From assembly GCA_902586395.1 (NCBI GenBank), contig CACIHL010000002.1, positions 1 through 44,580 on the forward strand: DNA of 44,580 bases. The letters run 5' to 3'. Positions 25,087-33,494 of this stretch are shown one piece after another; the first letter of the stretch is position 1, and every line of letters begins with the position of its first letter. A model generated the notes under the pieces. The model did not search any database, was not told the origin of the DNA, and saw only the letters and a list, made by a program, of their open reading frames with translations. Source of the DNA: an uncultured Pelagibacteraceae bacterium. Its GTDB lineage: Bacteria > Pseudomonadota > Alphaproteobacteria > Pelagibacterales > Pelagibacteraceae. A program made the position numbers and the translations under genes.

Positions 25087-25100
25087 AATAACAATAGTTT
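25087..25100. repeat. Direct repeat AATAACAATAGTTT, copy 1
   Basis: Identical over 14 bases to 25247-25260, 160 bp away. On the other strand the core ACTATTGTTA resembles the left arm ACTATTGATA of the inverted repeat at the integrase start. It is a candidate binding site for the integrase or its regulator. Confidence 0.5.
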
Positions 25101-25246
25101 TAGACACCCCTTTTTTTTGATTTTTCACTGTCTTTGATCTAATATTAATGGCTATTTTAAAGGTTTTTTCATTTTTATGATTAATTTACGGTTTTTTTAG
25201 CTTTTTTACCAAAAATATTCCTTTAAAAATACTAATAATATTCAAT

Positions 25247-25260
25247 AATAACAATAGTTT
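25247..25260. repeat. Direct repeat AATAACAATAGTTT, copy 2
   Basis: Second exact copy of the 14-mer at 25087-25100, followed by ACAATAATAT. Together the copies frame about 150 bp of non-coding DNA beyond the alkyltransferase gene. Confidence 0.5.
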
Positions 25261-25313
25261 ACAATAATATATTAAAGTATTACTTAACTAATTAGTAAAC
25301 TTATATTACCTAT

Positions 25314-26165
25314 TTATTTAAGTCTTTTAACGATGTTCTCTCGCCTTGATATATAGATACCACTAAGAATAATAATAAATAAACCTAGGAAAGTCCATTT
25401 ATCAGGGAAATCGCTAAAGAAGTAATATCCTATTATAATATTTGTAACTATCTCAAAGTAACTAAATGGAGCTAATTTCGAAGCATCTGCATATTTAAGA
25501 GACAATATAATAAATAAATGACCTACACATGCAAATATTCCAATAGCCGCCATCATAGACCATTGATTTAAGGTAGGTTTAATCCATACGAAAGGCATAA
25601 TAAATGAGATTATTATGGCCCCTACTACACCAGTTAATAATAAAGTTAATAATGGATTATCAGATGAACTTAGTTTTCGTGTAATTATTAAATAAAAACC
25701 ATACATAACCCCAGTTCCTAAAGCCGCTAAACTTGCTAAGTTTATTTCTACAAATCCTGGTCTGATTACTACCATAGATCCAATAAAACCAATTATAACT
25801 GCAGACCATCTTCTAAAACCAACTTTCTCACCTAAAAAAATTGGAGAAAATGCTGTAACAATTAAAGGAGCAATGAATGCTAATGTAAGAGCTTTTGCCA
25901 ACGAAATTATTGAAATCGAATAAAAAAAACAAACGTTTGCGGTTAATAAAATTAAACCTCTAATAAGTTGTAGTTTAGGTTTATCAGTCCAAACAAGATT
26001 TTTTCTAAAAAAGAAAAACATTATTGGTAATGTAAATGCTACAGTGAAAAAGTATCGTGCCCACGTAATTTGTAAAACTGGAAGATCAGAACTGAGATAT
26101 TTAGCAAAACCATCCATTATGGGGAGCATTACCCACGCTAATAGATTAAAAGTTATAGCTTTCAT
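25314..26165 (-). CDS. EamA/DMT-family permease
   Basis: Ten predicted hydrophobic segments in two EamA repeats across 283 residues; ITWARYFFTVAF and FIAPLIVTAFSPIFLGEKVG are family-typical (the FLGE motif ends repeat one). It belongs to the drug/metabolite transporter superfamily; the substrate is unknown. It follows the AEC transporter gene by 13 bp in one minus-strand unit with hom. Confidence 0.85.
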   Translation of the reverse strand: MKAITFNLLAWVMLPIMDGFAKYLSSDLPVLQITWARYFFTVAFTLPIMFFFFRKNLVWTDKPKLQLIRGLILLTANVCFFYSISIISLAKALTLAFIAPLIVTAFSPIFLGEKVGFRRWSAVIIGFIGSMVVIRPGFVEINLASLAALGTGVMYGFYLIITRKLSSSDNPLLTLLLTGVVGAIIISFIMPFVWIKPTLNQWSMMAAIGIFACVGHLFIILSLKYADASKLAPFSYFEIVTNIIIGYYFFSDFPDKWTFLGLFIIILSGIYISRRENIVKRLK

Positions 26166-26178
26166 TTATATATTATAA

Positions 26179-27075
26179 TTAATTGAAATATCTTAAAGCA
26201 AAGAATACCACAATAGGAATAGTGATAAATGACATTAAAGTTGATGTAACAATTGTACTTGCAATACTATCAACAATTTTTTTGGGAGAATACATGCTTC
26301 CAACTAAATAGTTCAATATAGCACTTGGCATAGCACTTTGTATTAAAAGTACTCCCGCAGGAAATCCTGAAAGATCAAAATAGTAAATAACGGCAAAGCC
26401 TATAATGGGACCTATTATAACTCTTAATAATGAGAATATAATTGAGTCTCGAAAAGAAAATTTAAACCTTGTTAATGCAATACCCAAAGACATCAATACC
26501 AAAAAAATAGTTGCATAAGTGAGAAGAAAAGTTGTGTTTTCAAGAAACAAAGGTGTTTTGATATCAAAAAATAGAAAAAAAACAGAGACTATAATTGCGT
26601 ATACAGGTGGACTTTTAATAAGAATATGAAATGAAAATTTTTTTTTTGCTAAAAAAACACCTAGTGTAAAATGAAAAAGAATAATTACGGAAGCAACAGC
26701 AGAAGCTACTCCTAAACCTTGAGTTCCATAGGCAAATAAACAAATTGGAACACCCATATTCCCAGTATTTGGAAGAATTAATGGTGGAAGTTCCATACTA
26801 AGATCTTTTTTAAGGAGAAAAAGTACTATAAGTCCAACTATTGCAAAACCACCAATCATTAAAATAGCGTATGCAAAGTAATGAACAAAAATACTTAGAG
26901 TTATGCCTGTTGTCGTAACAGTATAAAAGATCATCGCTGGTGTACCAATATTTCCAGCAAAATTTGTTATAAAATTAGTGTCAAATTTTGGATTTTTTTT
27001 ACCTAAATAGTAACCAATACCTATGACAAAAAAAACTGGAAAAATAACTTCAAATATCTTTACGTATATTTCCAT
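26179..27075 (-). CDS. AEC-family (auxin efflux carrier-like) transporter
   Basis: The 298-residue membrane protein has two inverted five-helix units; FIGIGYYLGKK-like start (VFFVIGIGYYLGKKNPKFD), LILPNTGNMGVPICLFAYG and the late SAMPSAILNYLVGSMY are typical of AEC permeases. Bacterial members move malate, malonate or other organic acids; the substrate here is not predictable. It lies 2 bp downstream of hom, suggesting cotranscription. Confidence 0.85.
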   Translation of the reverse strand: MEIYVKIFEVIFPVFFVIGIGYYLGKKNPKFDTNFITNFAGNIGTPAMIFYTVTTTGITLSIFVHYFAYAILMIGGFAIVGLIVLFLLKKDLSMELPPLILPNTGNMGVPICLFAYGTQGLGVASAVASVIILFHFTLGVFLAKKKFSFHILIKSPPVYAIIVSVFFLFFDIKTPLFLENTTFLLTYATIFLVLMSLGIALTRFKFSFRDSIIFSLLRVIIGPIIGFAVIYYFDLSGFPAGVLLIQSAMPSAILNYLVGSMYSPKKIVDSIASTIVTSTLMSFITIPIVVFFALRYFN

Positions 27076-27077
27076 TA

Positions 27078-28367
27078 CTAAAAAAGCCTTAATAAAACAG
27101 GCTTTTTAAGCACATTTTTGTTTTTTTGTAATGATCTAACACATTTATCTGAATTTATTTGTTTAGTTGCATGTGTAATAATAACAATTGAAGCTGTTTT
27201 GTTTTTATTATTCGGAATTTGTATTAATCTTTGAATAGAAATTTTATTATTAGCTAAGTTTTTTGTGATTTGAGATAATACACCCTGTTTGTCTTTTACT
27301 TCAAATCGAATATACAGAGAATTTTCATAATTATTTAGATCATAACTTCTAATTTTATTTCGTTTTGCATTAGGAATGCCAAAAGGATATTTAATATTTC
27401 CTCTCAAAATTGACATTAAATCTGACATTAGTGCCGATGATGTAGGTTCAGGCCCTGCCCCTTCACCTTGCAAAACACTCTCTCCAACTGGTTTTCCCTC
27501 TAATATTACTGCATTCATTACGCCGCCCACATTTCCAATATATGTATTCTTTTTGACCAAACATGGGTGAACCCTTTCAAAAAGCTTATTATTGATGATT
27601 TCTGTAATACCTAATAGTTTTATTCTTAGATTTAATTGATCTGCTATTTCAAAATCCTTTGGTTCGACATTTTCTATTCCTTCCATCAAAGAAACCGAAT
27701 TCGACAAACGTTTATTAAATGCTAAGGCAGATAGAATTTTAACTTTAGCAAGTGCGTCATACCCATTTAAATCTAATTTTGGATTACCTGGTTCCGCATA
27801 GCCCAACTTTTGGGCTTTAGTTAGTACATTTTTAAAATTATCTTTTGTTTTTTCCATCTCAGATAATATGTAATTACATGTTCCGTTCAATATTCCATAA
27901 ACTTTTGTAATGTGATTGGTTGCAAGGCTATCTTTTATTGTCCTAAGAATTGGAATACCACCTCCAACTGATGCTTCAAACTCCAAATTTACTCTTTTAT
28001 TTTCAGCAATTGAAGAAAGTTTGTCACCATGTTTTGATATTAAGGCTTTGTTGGGTGTTATAACATGAATTTTCCTATTTAAAGCAAACTCAACACATCT
28101 TTTTGACATTCCATCTGATAACCCAATACATTCAAATAAAATATCAACTTGTTTACTCTTAAGCATTTTAATTGGATCTTTAAAAAAGATTTTTTTATTT
28201 ATTGGATATCTTCTTTTTTTATTTTTATTTCTTGCTGACAAACCAACAATTTTTATTTTTTTTCCTGTTAAAAGCTGAATAGTTTTTTGATTTCTTTTAA
28301 GCTCATTATAAAGAAAAATTCCTATTTGTCCTAAACCTACAATTGCTATATTAAATTCTTTTTTCAT
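27078..28367 (-). CDS. hom: Homoserine dehydrogenase with ACT domain
   Basis: The N-terminal Rossmann motif is VGLGQIG, followed by TPNKALIS, FEASVGGGIPI and LNGTCNYILSEM, the catalytic block of homoserine dehydrogenase. The C-terminal SLYIRFEVKDKQGVLSQITK is an ACT regulatory domain, normally sensing threonine. Length is 429. It reduces aspartate semialdehyde to homoserine, the precursor of threonine and of the O-acetylhomoserine used by the metY product 2.3 kb away. It overlaps the small lipoprotein gene by 1 base. Confidence 0.95.
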   Translation of the reverse strand: MKKEFNIAIVGLGQIGIFLYNELKRNQKTIQLLTGKKIKIVGLSARNKNKKRRYPINKKIFFKDPIKMLKSKQVDILFECIGLSDGMSKRCVEFALNRKIHVITPNKALISKHGDKLSSIAENKRVNLEFEASVGGGIPILRTIKDSLATNHITKVYGILNGTCNYILSEMEKTKDNFKNVLTKAQKLGYAEPGNPKLDLNGYDALAKVKILSALAFNKRLSNSVSLMEGIENVEPKDFEIADQLNLRIKLLGITEIINNKLFERVHPCLVKKNTYIGNVGGVMNAVILEGKPVGESVLQGEGAGPEPTSSALMSDLMSILRGNIKYPFGIPNAKRNKIRSYDLNNYENSLYIRFEVKDKQGVLSQITKNLANNKISIQRLIQIPNNKNKTASIVIITHATKQINSDKCVRSLQKNKNVLKKPVLLRLF

Positions 28368-28528
28368 TAGTCTATATTTGGGTAATCTTTAATGTTTCCA
28401 TTATTTTCAATCAAAACTCTAAACTCTTCGAAAGTCATTTTTTTATTAATGTCGATAACCTCTGTCTTAAGATCTTGTTTAGTGCATGAGGTTATAAAAA
28501 TGAATATTGTTATTAAAAAATATCTCAT
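28367..28528 (-). CDS. Small lipoprotein (53 aa), unknown
   Basis: Not in the ORF track. ATG at 28528 reads MRYFLITIFIFITSCTKQDL, then KTEVIDINKKMTFEEFRVLI and ENNGNIKDYPNID. ITSC is a lipobox (C15), so a mature lipoprotein of about 39 residues is expected. It overlaps argC by 4 bases and hom by 1 base, precisely the spacing of a translated operon gene, which supports it being real. No family recognised. Confidence 0.72.
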   Translation of the reverse strand: MRYFLITIFIFITSCTKQDLKTEVIDINKKMTFEEFRVLIENNGNIKDYPNID

Positions 28529-29541
28529 TTTAAACCCTCGTTTAATTTAAAATTAAAGATAAGATTTAAATTTTGAACAGCTTGCCCTGCTCCACCTTTT
28601 ATCAAATTGTCTATGCTGCTAAGAATTATTAATTTTTTTTTATCTTTAGATTTACAAACTGATATCTGACAATTATTTGTGTTAATAACATCATTGGTGC
28701 TTAGAGCTTTATTCTTTAATATTTTTATAAATTTATGACTCATATAAAATCTTCTTAATTCATTGTATATCTTATTCAAATTTGCTTTGCTTTTATAATT
28801 TAAATAAATAGTTGATAAAATCCCACGAAACATAGGTAGTATATGAGGAGTGAAAGTAAATTCTATGCTCTTTTTAATATAACTCAATTCCTGCTGAATT
28901 TCTGCATTATGTCTATGAGAACCTATTCCATAAGCGCTTGTTGAACCATATAGATTTTTATTTTTAAATTTTTTATGAACGCCACGACCAGCTCCAGAAA
29001 AACCTGATTTTGAATCAATAATAATATTCTTAAAATCAATTAAATTTTTTTTGATTAAAGGAAATAGTGGTAAAAGTATAGATGTAGGGTAACAGCCTGG
29101 ACAAGCTATAATTTTTGCTTTTGATAAATTTTTCTTATTAATTTCAGATAAGCCATAAACACTTTTCTTAAGATTATCTAAAGATTTATGTTTAATCCCA
29201 TAATATTTGTTATAAATTTTTGGACTCTTTAATCTAAAATCAGCTGATAGATCAATCATGATATTTTTTTTTAATAGTTTGTTAGCAATTTTTTGAGACT
29301 CACCATTGGGTAATGATGTAAATATAACATCCACATCTTTAAATAGTTTATAATTAATCTTAATTATCTTTGGTAGCTTATATTTCTTTAAATCTTTATC
29401 ATAGGATGAAATATTCTTACCAACAGATGTATTGCCACAAAGATATTTTATTTTAATATTTTTGTGTTTACATAAGAGTTTTACTAACTGAGTTCCGATA
29501 TAACCCGTTGAGCCAGCAATTAATACATTAAGTTTGTCCAT
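28525..29541 (-). CDS. argC: N-acetyl-gamma-glutamyl-phosphate reductase
   Basis: AGSTGYIGTQLVKLL (NADP-binding), FTSLPNG, IDLSADFRL, ACPGCYPTS with the catalytic cysteine, SGFSGAGRG and HRHNAEIQQEL identify ArgC. Length 338 matches the family. It performs the third step of arginine synthesis. It lies 33 bp downstream of rpsI, as in other alphaproteobacteria (rplM-rpsI-argC). Confidence 0.95.
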   Translation of the reverse strand: MDKLNVLIAGSTGYIGTQLVKLLCKHKNIKIKYLCGNTSVGKNISSYDKDLKKYKLPKIIKINYKLFKDVDVIFTSLPNGESQKIANKLLKKNIMIDLSADFRLKSPKIYNKYYGIKHKSLDNLKKSVYGLSEINKKNLSKAKIIACPGCYPTSILLPLFPLIKKNLIDFKNIIIDSKSGFSGAGRGVHKKFKNKNLYGSTSAYGIGSHRHNAEIQQELSYIKKSIEFTFTPHILPMFRGILSTIYLNYKSKANLNKIYNELRRFYMSHKFIKILKNKALSTNDVINTNNCQISVCKSKDKKKLIILSSIDNLIKGGAGQAVQNLNLIFNFKLNEGLK

Positions 29542-29574
29542 AAATTATTATAACAGTTGATTGTAAAAAAGTAA

Positions 29575-29997
29575 TTATCTTTTAGAAAACTGAAAGCTTC
29601 TTCTTGCTTTTCTATGACCGTATTTTTTACGCTCAACAGAACGAGAATCTCTCGTGGTAAGTTTTTCTTTTTTTAAAGGAGCTTTAAATGAAGCATCGAA
29701 CAACAATAAAGCTTTAGAAATACCATGTATCATGGCTCCAACTTGACCGCTATGTCCACCACCCTTCACAGAACATCTTACATCGTAAGAAGTAGATTGT
29801 TCAATAAGTTCAAAAGGACGTAATAATTGATTCACATGATTTGATCTTTTAAAATATTCATCATATTTTTTTCCATTAACAAAAATATTTCCACTTCCCT
29901 TTTTAAGCCAAACTTTCGCAATTGACTTTTTTCTTCTTCCAGTAGCATATTTGCTGTCTGTAAAATTACCCATATTTTGTATATTTTCTGTGGCCAT
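29575..29997 (-). CDS. rpsI: 30S ribosomal protein S9
   Basis: The 140-residue protein has the S9 core YATGRRKKSIAKVWLKKGSG and the universal C-terminal KKYGHRKARRSFQFSKR that reaches the ribosomal P site. An N-terminal extension of about 16 residues precedes the core. It is 2 bp downstream of rplM. Confidence 0.97.
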   Translation of the reverse strand: MATENIQNMGNFTDSKYATGRRKKSIAKVWLKKGSGNIFVNGKKYDEYFKRSNHVNQLLRPFELIEQSTSYDVRCSVKGGGHSGQVGAMIHGISKALLLFDASFKAPLKKEKLTTRDSRSVERKKYGHRKARRSFQFSKR

Positions 29998-29999
29998 AA

Positions 30000-30458
30000 T
30001 TAATTTCTGACGATATTTTTATTATTTAATTTTGAGACATCAATTAACACTGGGTTTTGAGACTCATGAGGATGTTTTTCTCCAACATAAACTTTTAGTT
30101 TTGATAATTGTTTTTTTCCTAGAGATCCACCTGGCAACATTCTTTTAACAGCCAATTTTAAAACTTCCTCTGGCTTTTTTTGATGTAATTTTTCAGGTGT
30201 TGTTTCTTTAATACCACCCGGATAACCTGTATGTCGGTAATACTTTTTATTTTCAAATTTATTTCCTGTAAATTTTATGTGTTCTATATTTTTTACTACT
30301 ACAAAATCACCATGATCCATGTGAGGTGAGAATTTAGAGCTATTTTTACCTCTAATTATTTTTGTAATTATAGTAGCTAATCTACCTACAACAGCATTTT
30401 TGGCATCAATTTCATACCACTTACAGTTTATTTCACTTTTTTTAACGAATTTAGTCAT
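30000..30458 (-). CDS. rplM: 50S ribosomal protein L13
   Basis: KWYEIDAKNAVVGRLATIIT begins the L13 fold; YYRHTGYPGGIKE and AVKRMLPGGSLGKKQLSKLK are family signatures. Length 152. It heads the rplM-rpsI pair. The likely promoter puts the transcript start about 5 bases from the ATG, with no Shine-Dalgarno. Confidence 0.97.
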   Translation of the reverse strand: MTKFVKKSEINCKWYEIDAKNAVVGRLATIITKIIRGKNSSKFSPHMDHGDFVVVKNIEHIKFTGNKFENKKYYRHTGYPGGIKETTPEKLHQKKPEEVLKLAVKRMLPGGSLGKKQLSKLKVYVGEKHPHESQNPVLIDVSKLNNKNIVRN

Positions 30459-30469
30459 GTTTGCGGGGA

Positions 30470-30497
30470 TTAATACTTAGAAATAGCTTATTGTCAA
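30470..30497 (-). promoter_or_regulatory. Putative strong promoter of rplM-rpsI
   Basis: On the minus strand a perfect TTGACA (complement of 30492-30497) and TATTAA (complement of 30470-30475) are spaced 16 bp. Initiation is expected near 30463, leaving a leader of about 5 nt before the rplM ATG at 30458. Confidence 0.6.
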
Positions 30498-30531
30498 ATT
30501 ATTATATTTAGCTTGTTTTTTCCAATTATCT

Positions 30532-30620
30532 TATGATAGCCTAAATAATTATATGAAAGTAGTGCATAATTCACAATTTCTACTGATCAAAAAACACAAA
30601 TCATCAACGAAGGGAGAAAA
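30532..30620 (+). promoter_or_regulatory. metY leader: -10 box, small stem and possible SAM-responsive RNA
   Basis: TATGAT (30532-30537) is a good -10 box. The leader then has AGTAG (30558-30562) pairing with CTACT (30580-30584) over a 17-nt loop, an A-rich stretch AAAAAACACAAATCATCAAC, and a strong Shine-Dalgarno AAGGGAG seven bases before the ATG. In Pelagibacter, SAM-V (metY-motif) riboswitches are known upstream of metY. Stem and position fit the compact SAM-II/SAM-V layout, but I could not confirm the pseudoknot to the ribosome-binding site by eye. Confidence 0.4.
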
Positions 30621-30622
30621 AA

Positions 30623-31948
30623 ATGAGTAAATCAAAGAATCCAGAGACTATTGCTCTACATGGTGGTGAATATAGAAGTGATCCAGCAACAACAGCAGTT
30701 GCCGTTCCGATTTATAGAACAACATCATATCAGTTTAATAATACTGGACATGCAGCAAATCTATTTGCGCTTAAGGAGTTTGGAAATATCTATACAAGGA
30801 TCATGAACCCAACAAATGATGTTTTAGAAAAAAGAGTTGCGGCTATTGAAAACGGACTAGCTTGTGTGACTGTTGGTTCTGGTCAAGCAGCTTCTACTTT
30901 TGCAATTCTAAACGTATGTCAGTCAGGTGATAACTTTGTTAGTTCAACAGATCTATATGGTGGAACAGTAAACTTATTTACACATACATTAAAAAAACTT
31001 GGTATTGAAGTGAGGTACGCTGATCCATCTGATCCAAAAAATTTTGAAAAAGCAATAGATGACAAAACAAGATGTTTCTATGCAGAAACATTACCTAATC
31101 CTGCTTTAAGAGTTTTCCCAATTAAAGAAGTTTCTGATATTGGAAGAAAGCACAATATACCTCTAATAATGGACAATACCGCAGCACCAGTTATATGTAA
31201 GCCATTAGATCATGGCGCGGCTGTTGTTGTTCATTCTTTAACTAAATTCATTGGAGGTCATGGTACAGTAATCGGTGGATGTTTAGTTGATGGAGGAAAT
31301 TTTGACTGGACAGCTGATCCAAAAAGACAACCTTTATTTAATGAACCAGATATGAGTTACGGTGGAGCAAAATGGGGTGAAGTTGTACCTCAATTAACTG
31401 GTGCCAATGTATCTTTTGCAGTAAGAGCGAGAGTATGTCTATTAAGGGACTTAGGAGCACCTTTAGCACCTGACAACGCCTGGGGTATCATACAAGGTCT
31501 AGAGACAGCACCTTTAAGGATGAAGCAACACTGTTCAAACGCTGAAAAAGCAGTTGACTTTCTAACCAAACACAAAAATGTTGAGAGAGTTATATATCCA
31601 ACACTTCACAAAGGAGCGGTTGGCGATAGAACTAAAAAATATTTTTCTGGAGGTAACGGTGCTCTAGTAGGTATTGAAGTTAAAGGCGGTGTAGAAGCTG
31701 GTAAAAAGTTTATTGAGGCTTTAAAAATGTTTTATCATGTAGCAAATATTGGAGATGCCAGAAGTTTAGCTATCCACCCTGCTACAACTACACATAGTCA
31801 GCTTACTGAGGAAGAATTATTAGCAGCTGGTGTTACACCTGGATATATAAGGCTATCAATAGGTATAGAGCATCCAGATGATATTATTGCAGACTTGAAA
31901 CAGGCACTTGATGCTTCAGGTAAACCAAGTCTGAAAGCTGTAAGTTAA
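30623..31948 (+). CDS. metY: O-acetylhomoserine sulfhydrylase (aminocarboxypropyltransferase)
   Basis: A 441-residue Cys/Met-metabolism PLP enzyme: IYTRIMNPTNDVLEKRVAAI, GSGQAASTFAILN, and VHSLTKFIGGHGT, where lysine binds PLP. The extended region DPKRQPLFNEPDMSYGG is typical of the longer MetY type rather than MetB/MetC. It makes homocysteine directly from O-acetylhomoserine and sulfide or methanethiol. Codons here are visibly less AT-drifted than in neighbours, suggesting high expression. Its end overlaps the convergent ctaA by 4 bases. Confidence 0.93.
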   Translation: MSKSKNPETIALHGGEYRSDPATTAVAVPIYRTTSYQFNNTGHAANLFALKEFGNIYTRIMNPTNDVLEKRVAAIENGLACVTVGSGQAASTFAILNVCQSGDNFVSSTDLYGGTVNLFTHTLKKLGIEVRYADPSDPKNFEKAIDDKTRCFYAETLPNPALRVFPIKEVSDIGRKHNIPLIMDNTAAPVICKPLDHGAAVVVHSLTKFIGGHGTVIGGCLVDGGNFDWTADPKRQPLFNEPDMSYGGAKWGEVVPQLTGANVSFAVRARVCLLRDLGAPLAPDNAWGIIQGLETAPLRMKQHCSNAEKAVDFLTKHKNVERVIYPTLHKGAVGDRTKKYFSGGNGALVGIEVKGGVEAGKKFIEALKMFYHVANIGDARSLAIHPATTTHSQLTEEELLAAGVTPGYIRLSIGIEHPDDIIADLKQALDASGKPSLKAVS

Positions 31949-32961
31949 TTTTTCTTAGTGTTTATAAATAAAAAATAAACACTAAAGCTTACAAGTAGAA
32001 TTGAGCTAATTTGGTGCATAGATGCAATAATCATTTGTGCACCACTAGTTACAGTCAAAATTCCTAAAACTATTTGAAGCAATAATATTAAACCTAAAAA
32101 TATAACTATTTTATTAAACTTTATTAATTTATTTGAAATTACCAAATAAAGAGTAATTAAATATACAGACATTATAATGTAGGCAAGATTTCGATGTATA
32201 AATTGAACAAGAGACGGTTCGCTAAAAGCTGAAATCTTGAACAAGTTGTAGAGATTATTATCATTTGGAAAAAACGTTGATCCCATTAATGGCCATGAAT
32301 TATAAATTTTTCCAGCATCCATACCCGAAACAAAAGCACCAATAATTATTTGTAAAAAAATCAAGAAAATAAAGATCTCAGGTAATTTAAATTTTATATA
32401 CCCATAATTAGAGTTTAATTTTATTTTAAGATTGAAAATTTGCCAAAGTATGAGTGATAAGATAATAAAAGCAGTTGTTAGGTGAAGAGATAATCTAAAA
32501 TGACTTACATCAACTTTGTTTACTAATCCGCTCATAACCATATACCAACCTATAAACCCTTGAGCACATATTAGTACAAATATAAATATATATGGTTTAG
32601 TTTTTTTAAGACCTAGTCTAAAAATAAAATATATTAATGGTATTAGAAAAAATAAACCGATTATTCTCCCCAAAAATCTATGAGCCCACTCCCACCAGAA
32701 AATTATTTTAAATTCATCTAGTGACATATTGAAGTTTTGTAATTTATATTCAGGTATTTCCTTATATAAATTAAAATAAGCAACCCATTCAGTATTTGAA
32801 AAAGGTGGTAAAAATCCTTTAAATAATTCCCATTCAGTAATTGATAGACCTGAGTCAGTTAATCTTGTAAGTCCACCAACAACTATTATTGATGAAACTA
32901 AGACAAACATAATAATTAACCAAAAAGACAGTAAATTTTCGATACTTTTATTTATGTACAT
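31945..32961 (-). CDS. ctaA: Heme A synthase (COX15/CtaA)
   Basis: The 338-residue membrane protein shows VGGLTRLTDSGLSITEWELF, WWEWAHRFLGR, HFRLSLHLTTAF, FIHRNLAYII and SMHQISSI, the ordered heme-ligand histidines of proteobacterial type CtaA/COX15. It hydroxylates heme o to heme a for aa3-type cytochrome oxidase in the inner membrane. It is a single-gene minus-strand unit between metY and the chorismate mutase gene. Confidence 0.93.
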   Translation of the reverse strand: MYINKSIENLLSFWLIIMFVLVSSIIVVGGLTRLTDSGLSITEWELFKGFLPPFSNTEWVAYFNLYKEIPEYKLQNFNMSLDEFKIIFWWEWAHRFLGRIIGLFFLIPLIYFIFRLGLKKTKPYIFIFVLICAQGFIGWYMVMSGLVNKVDVSHFRLSLHLTTAFIILSLILWQIFNLKIKLNSNYGYIKFKLPEIFIFLIFLQIIIGAFVSGMDAGKIYNSWPLMGSTFFPNDNNLYNLFKISAFSEPSLVQFIHRNLAYIIMSVYLITLYLVISNKLIKFNKIVIFLGLILLLQIVLGILTVTSGAQMIIASMHQISSILLVSFSVYFLFINTKKN

Positions 32962-33004
32962 ATATGAATAAATATAATAATTATAATTAAATCCAAAAGA
33001 TTAA

Positions 33005-33298
33005 ATGTCGCCTAATAATAAAAAAAAATTAATTGTTTTAAGAAAAAAACTAGATTTACTTGATAATCAACTAATCAAAATATTAAAAAAGAGATTTAAT
33101 GTTGTTCAAAACGTCTTGAAGCTTAAAGAAAAAAAGAGTGAAATAATTGATAGAAAAAGAATTAATGTAATTTTAAATAATATTAAGAAAAAATCTAAAA
33201 AGAATAAAATAGATACCAGGATTACTCTAAAGGTATGGAAAAGTATGATTAACGCTTTTATTCAATATGAATTTAGAAATTTTAAGAAAAAAAGATAA
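33005..33298 (+). CDS. Chorismate mutase, AroQ class
   Basis: A 97-residue all-helical protein: RKKLDLLDNQLIKILKKRFN with VLKLKEKKSEIIDRKRINVI aligns with the AroQ pattern 'lR..id.iD..ll.Ll.~R', including the active-site arginine and lysine positions and the DxxR turn. It converts chorismate to prephenate for phenylalanine and tyrosine. It stands alone, not fused to prephenate dehydratase. The 3' end is 4 bp from the convergent rpmG. Confidence 0.82.
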   Translation: MSPNNKKKLIVLRKKLDLLDNQLIKILKKRFNVVQNVLKLKEKKSEIIDRKRINVILNNIKKKSKKNKIDTRITLKVWKSMINAFIQYEFRNFKKKR

Positions 33299-33302
33299 TT
33301 AA

Positions 33303-33494
33303 TTATTTACTGTGCGGTGGAAGTTTTTTTTCGACAAAAACTTCATGTTTTCTTGTAGAAGGATTGTATTTTTTTGCCTTAAGCTTGATCTTAGCCTTTT
33401 CACCACCAGCTGGTTTCTTTACATAATAGAAAAATGGACTATCAGGTTTAGCCTCTGGTACTAATCTTACTTTAACGTGTGTTTTTTTTGCCAT
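33303..33494 (-). CDS. rpmG: 50S ribosomal protein L33
   Basis: MAKKTHVKVRLVPEAKPDSP then FFYYVKKPAGGEKAKIKLKA and KKYNPSTRKHEVFVEKKLP matches the cysteine-free L33 type, whose usual ending is 'KYDPvarkHv.fkE.Ki'. At 63 residues it is longer than the typical 55, with extra residues near positions 12-17. The start overlaps the merR-type gene's 3' end by 23 bases. Confidence 0.88.
   Translation of the reverse strand: MAKKTHVKVRLVPEAKPDSPFFYYVKKPAGGEKAKIKLKAKKYNPSTRKHEVFVEKKLPPHSK

Larger units (their letters stand above)
24908..25313. other. 406-bp convergent intergenic region with hairpin and direct repeats
   Basis: No gene was found here. This is unusually long for the window. It contains a hairpin (25002-25040), a 14-bp direct repeat (25087-25100 and 25247-25260) and several T tracts. 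It separates the alkyltransferase gene from the convergent EamA permease and may be the distal edge of the island. Confidence 0.6.
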
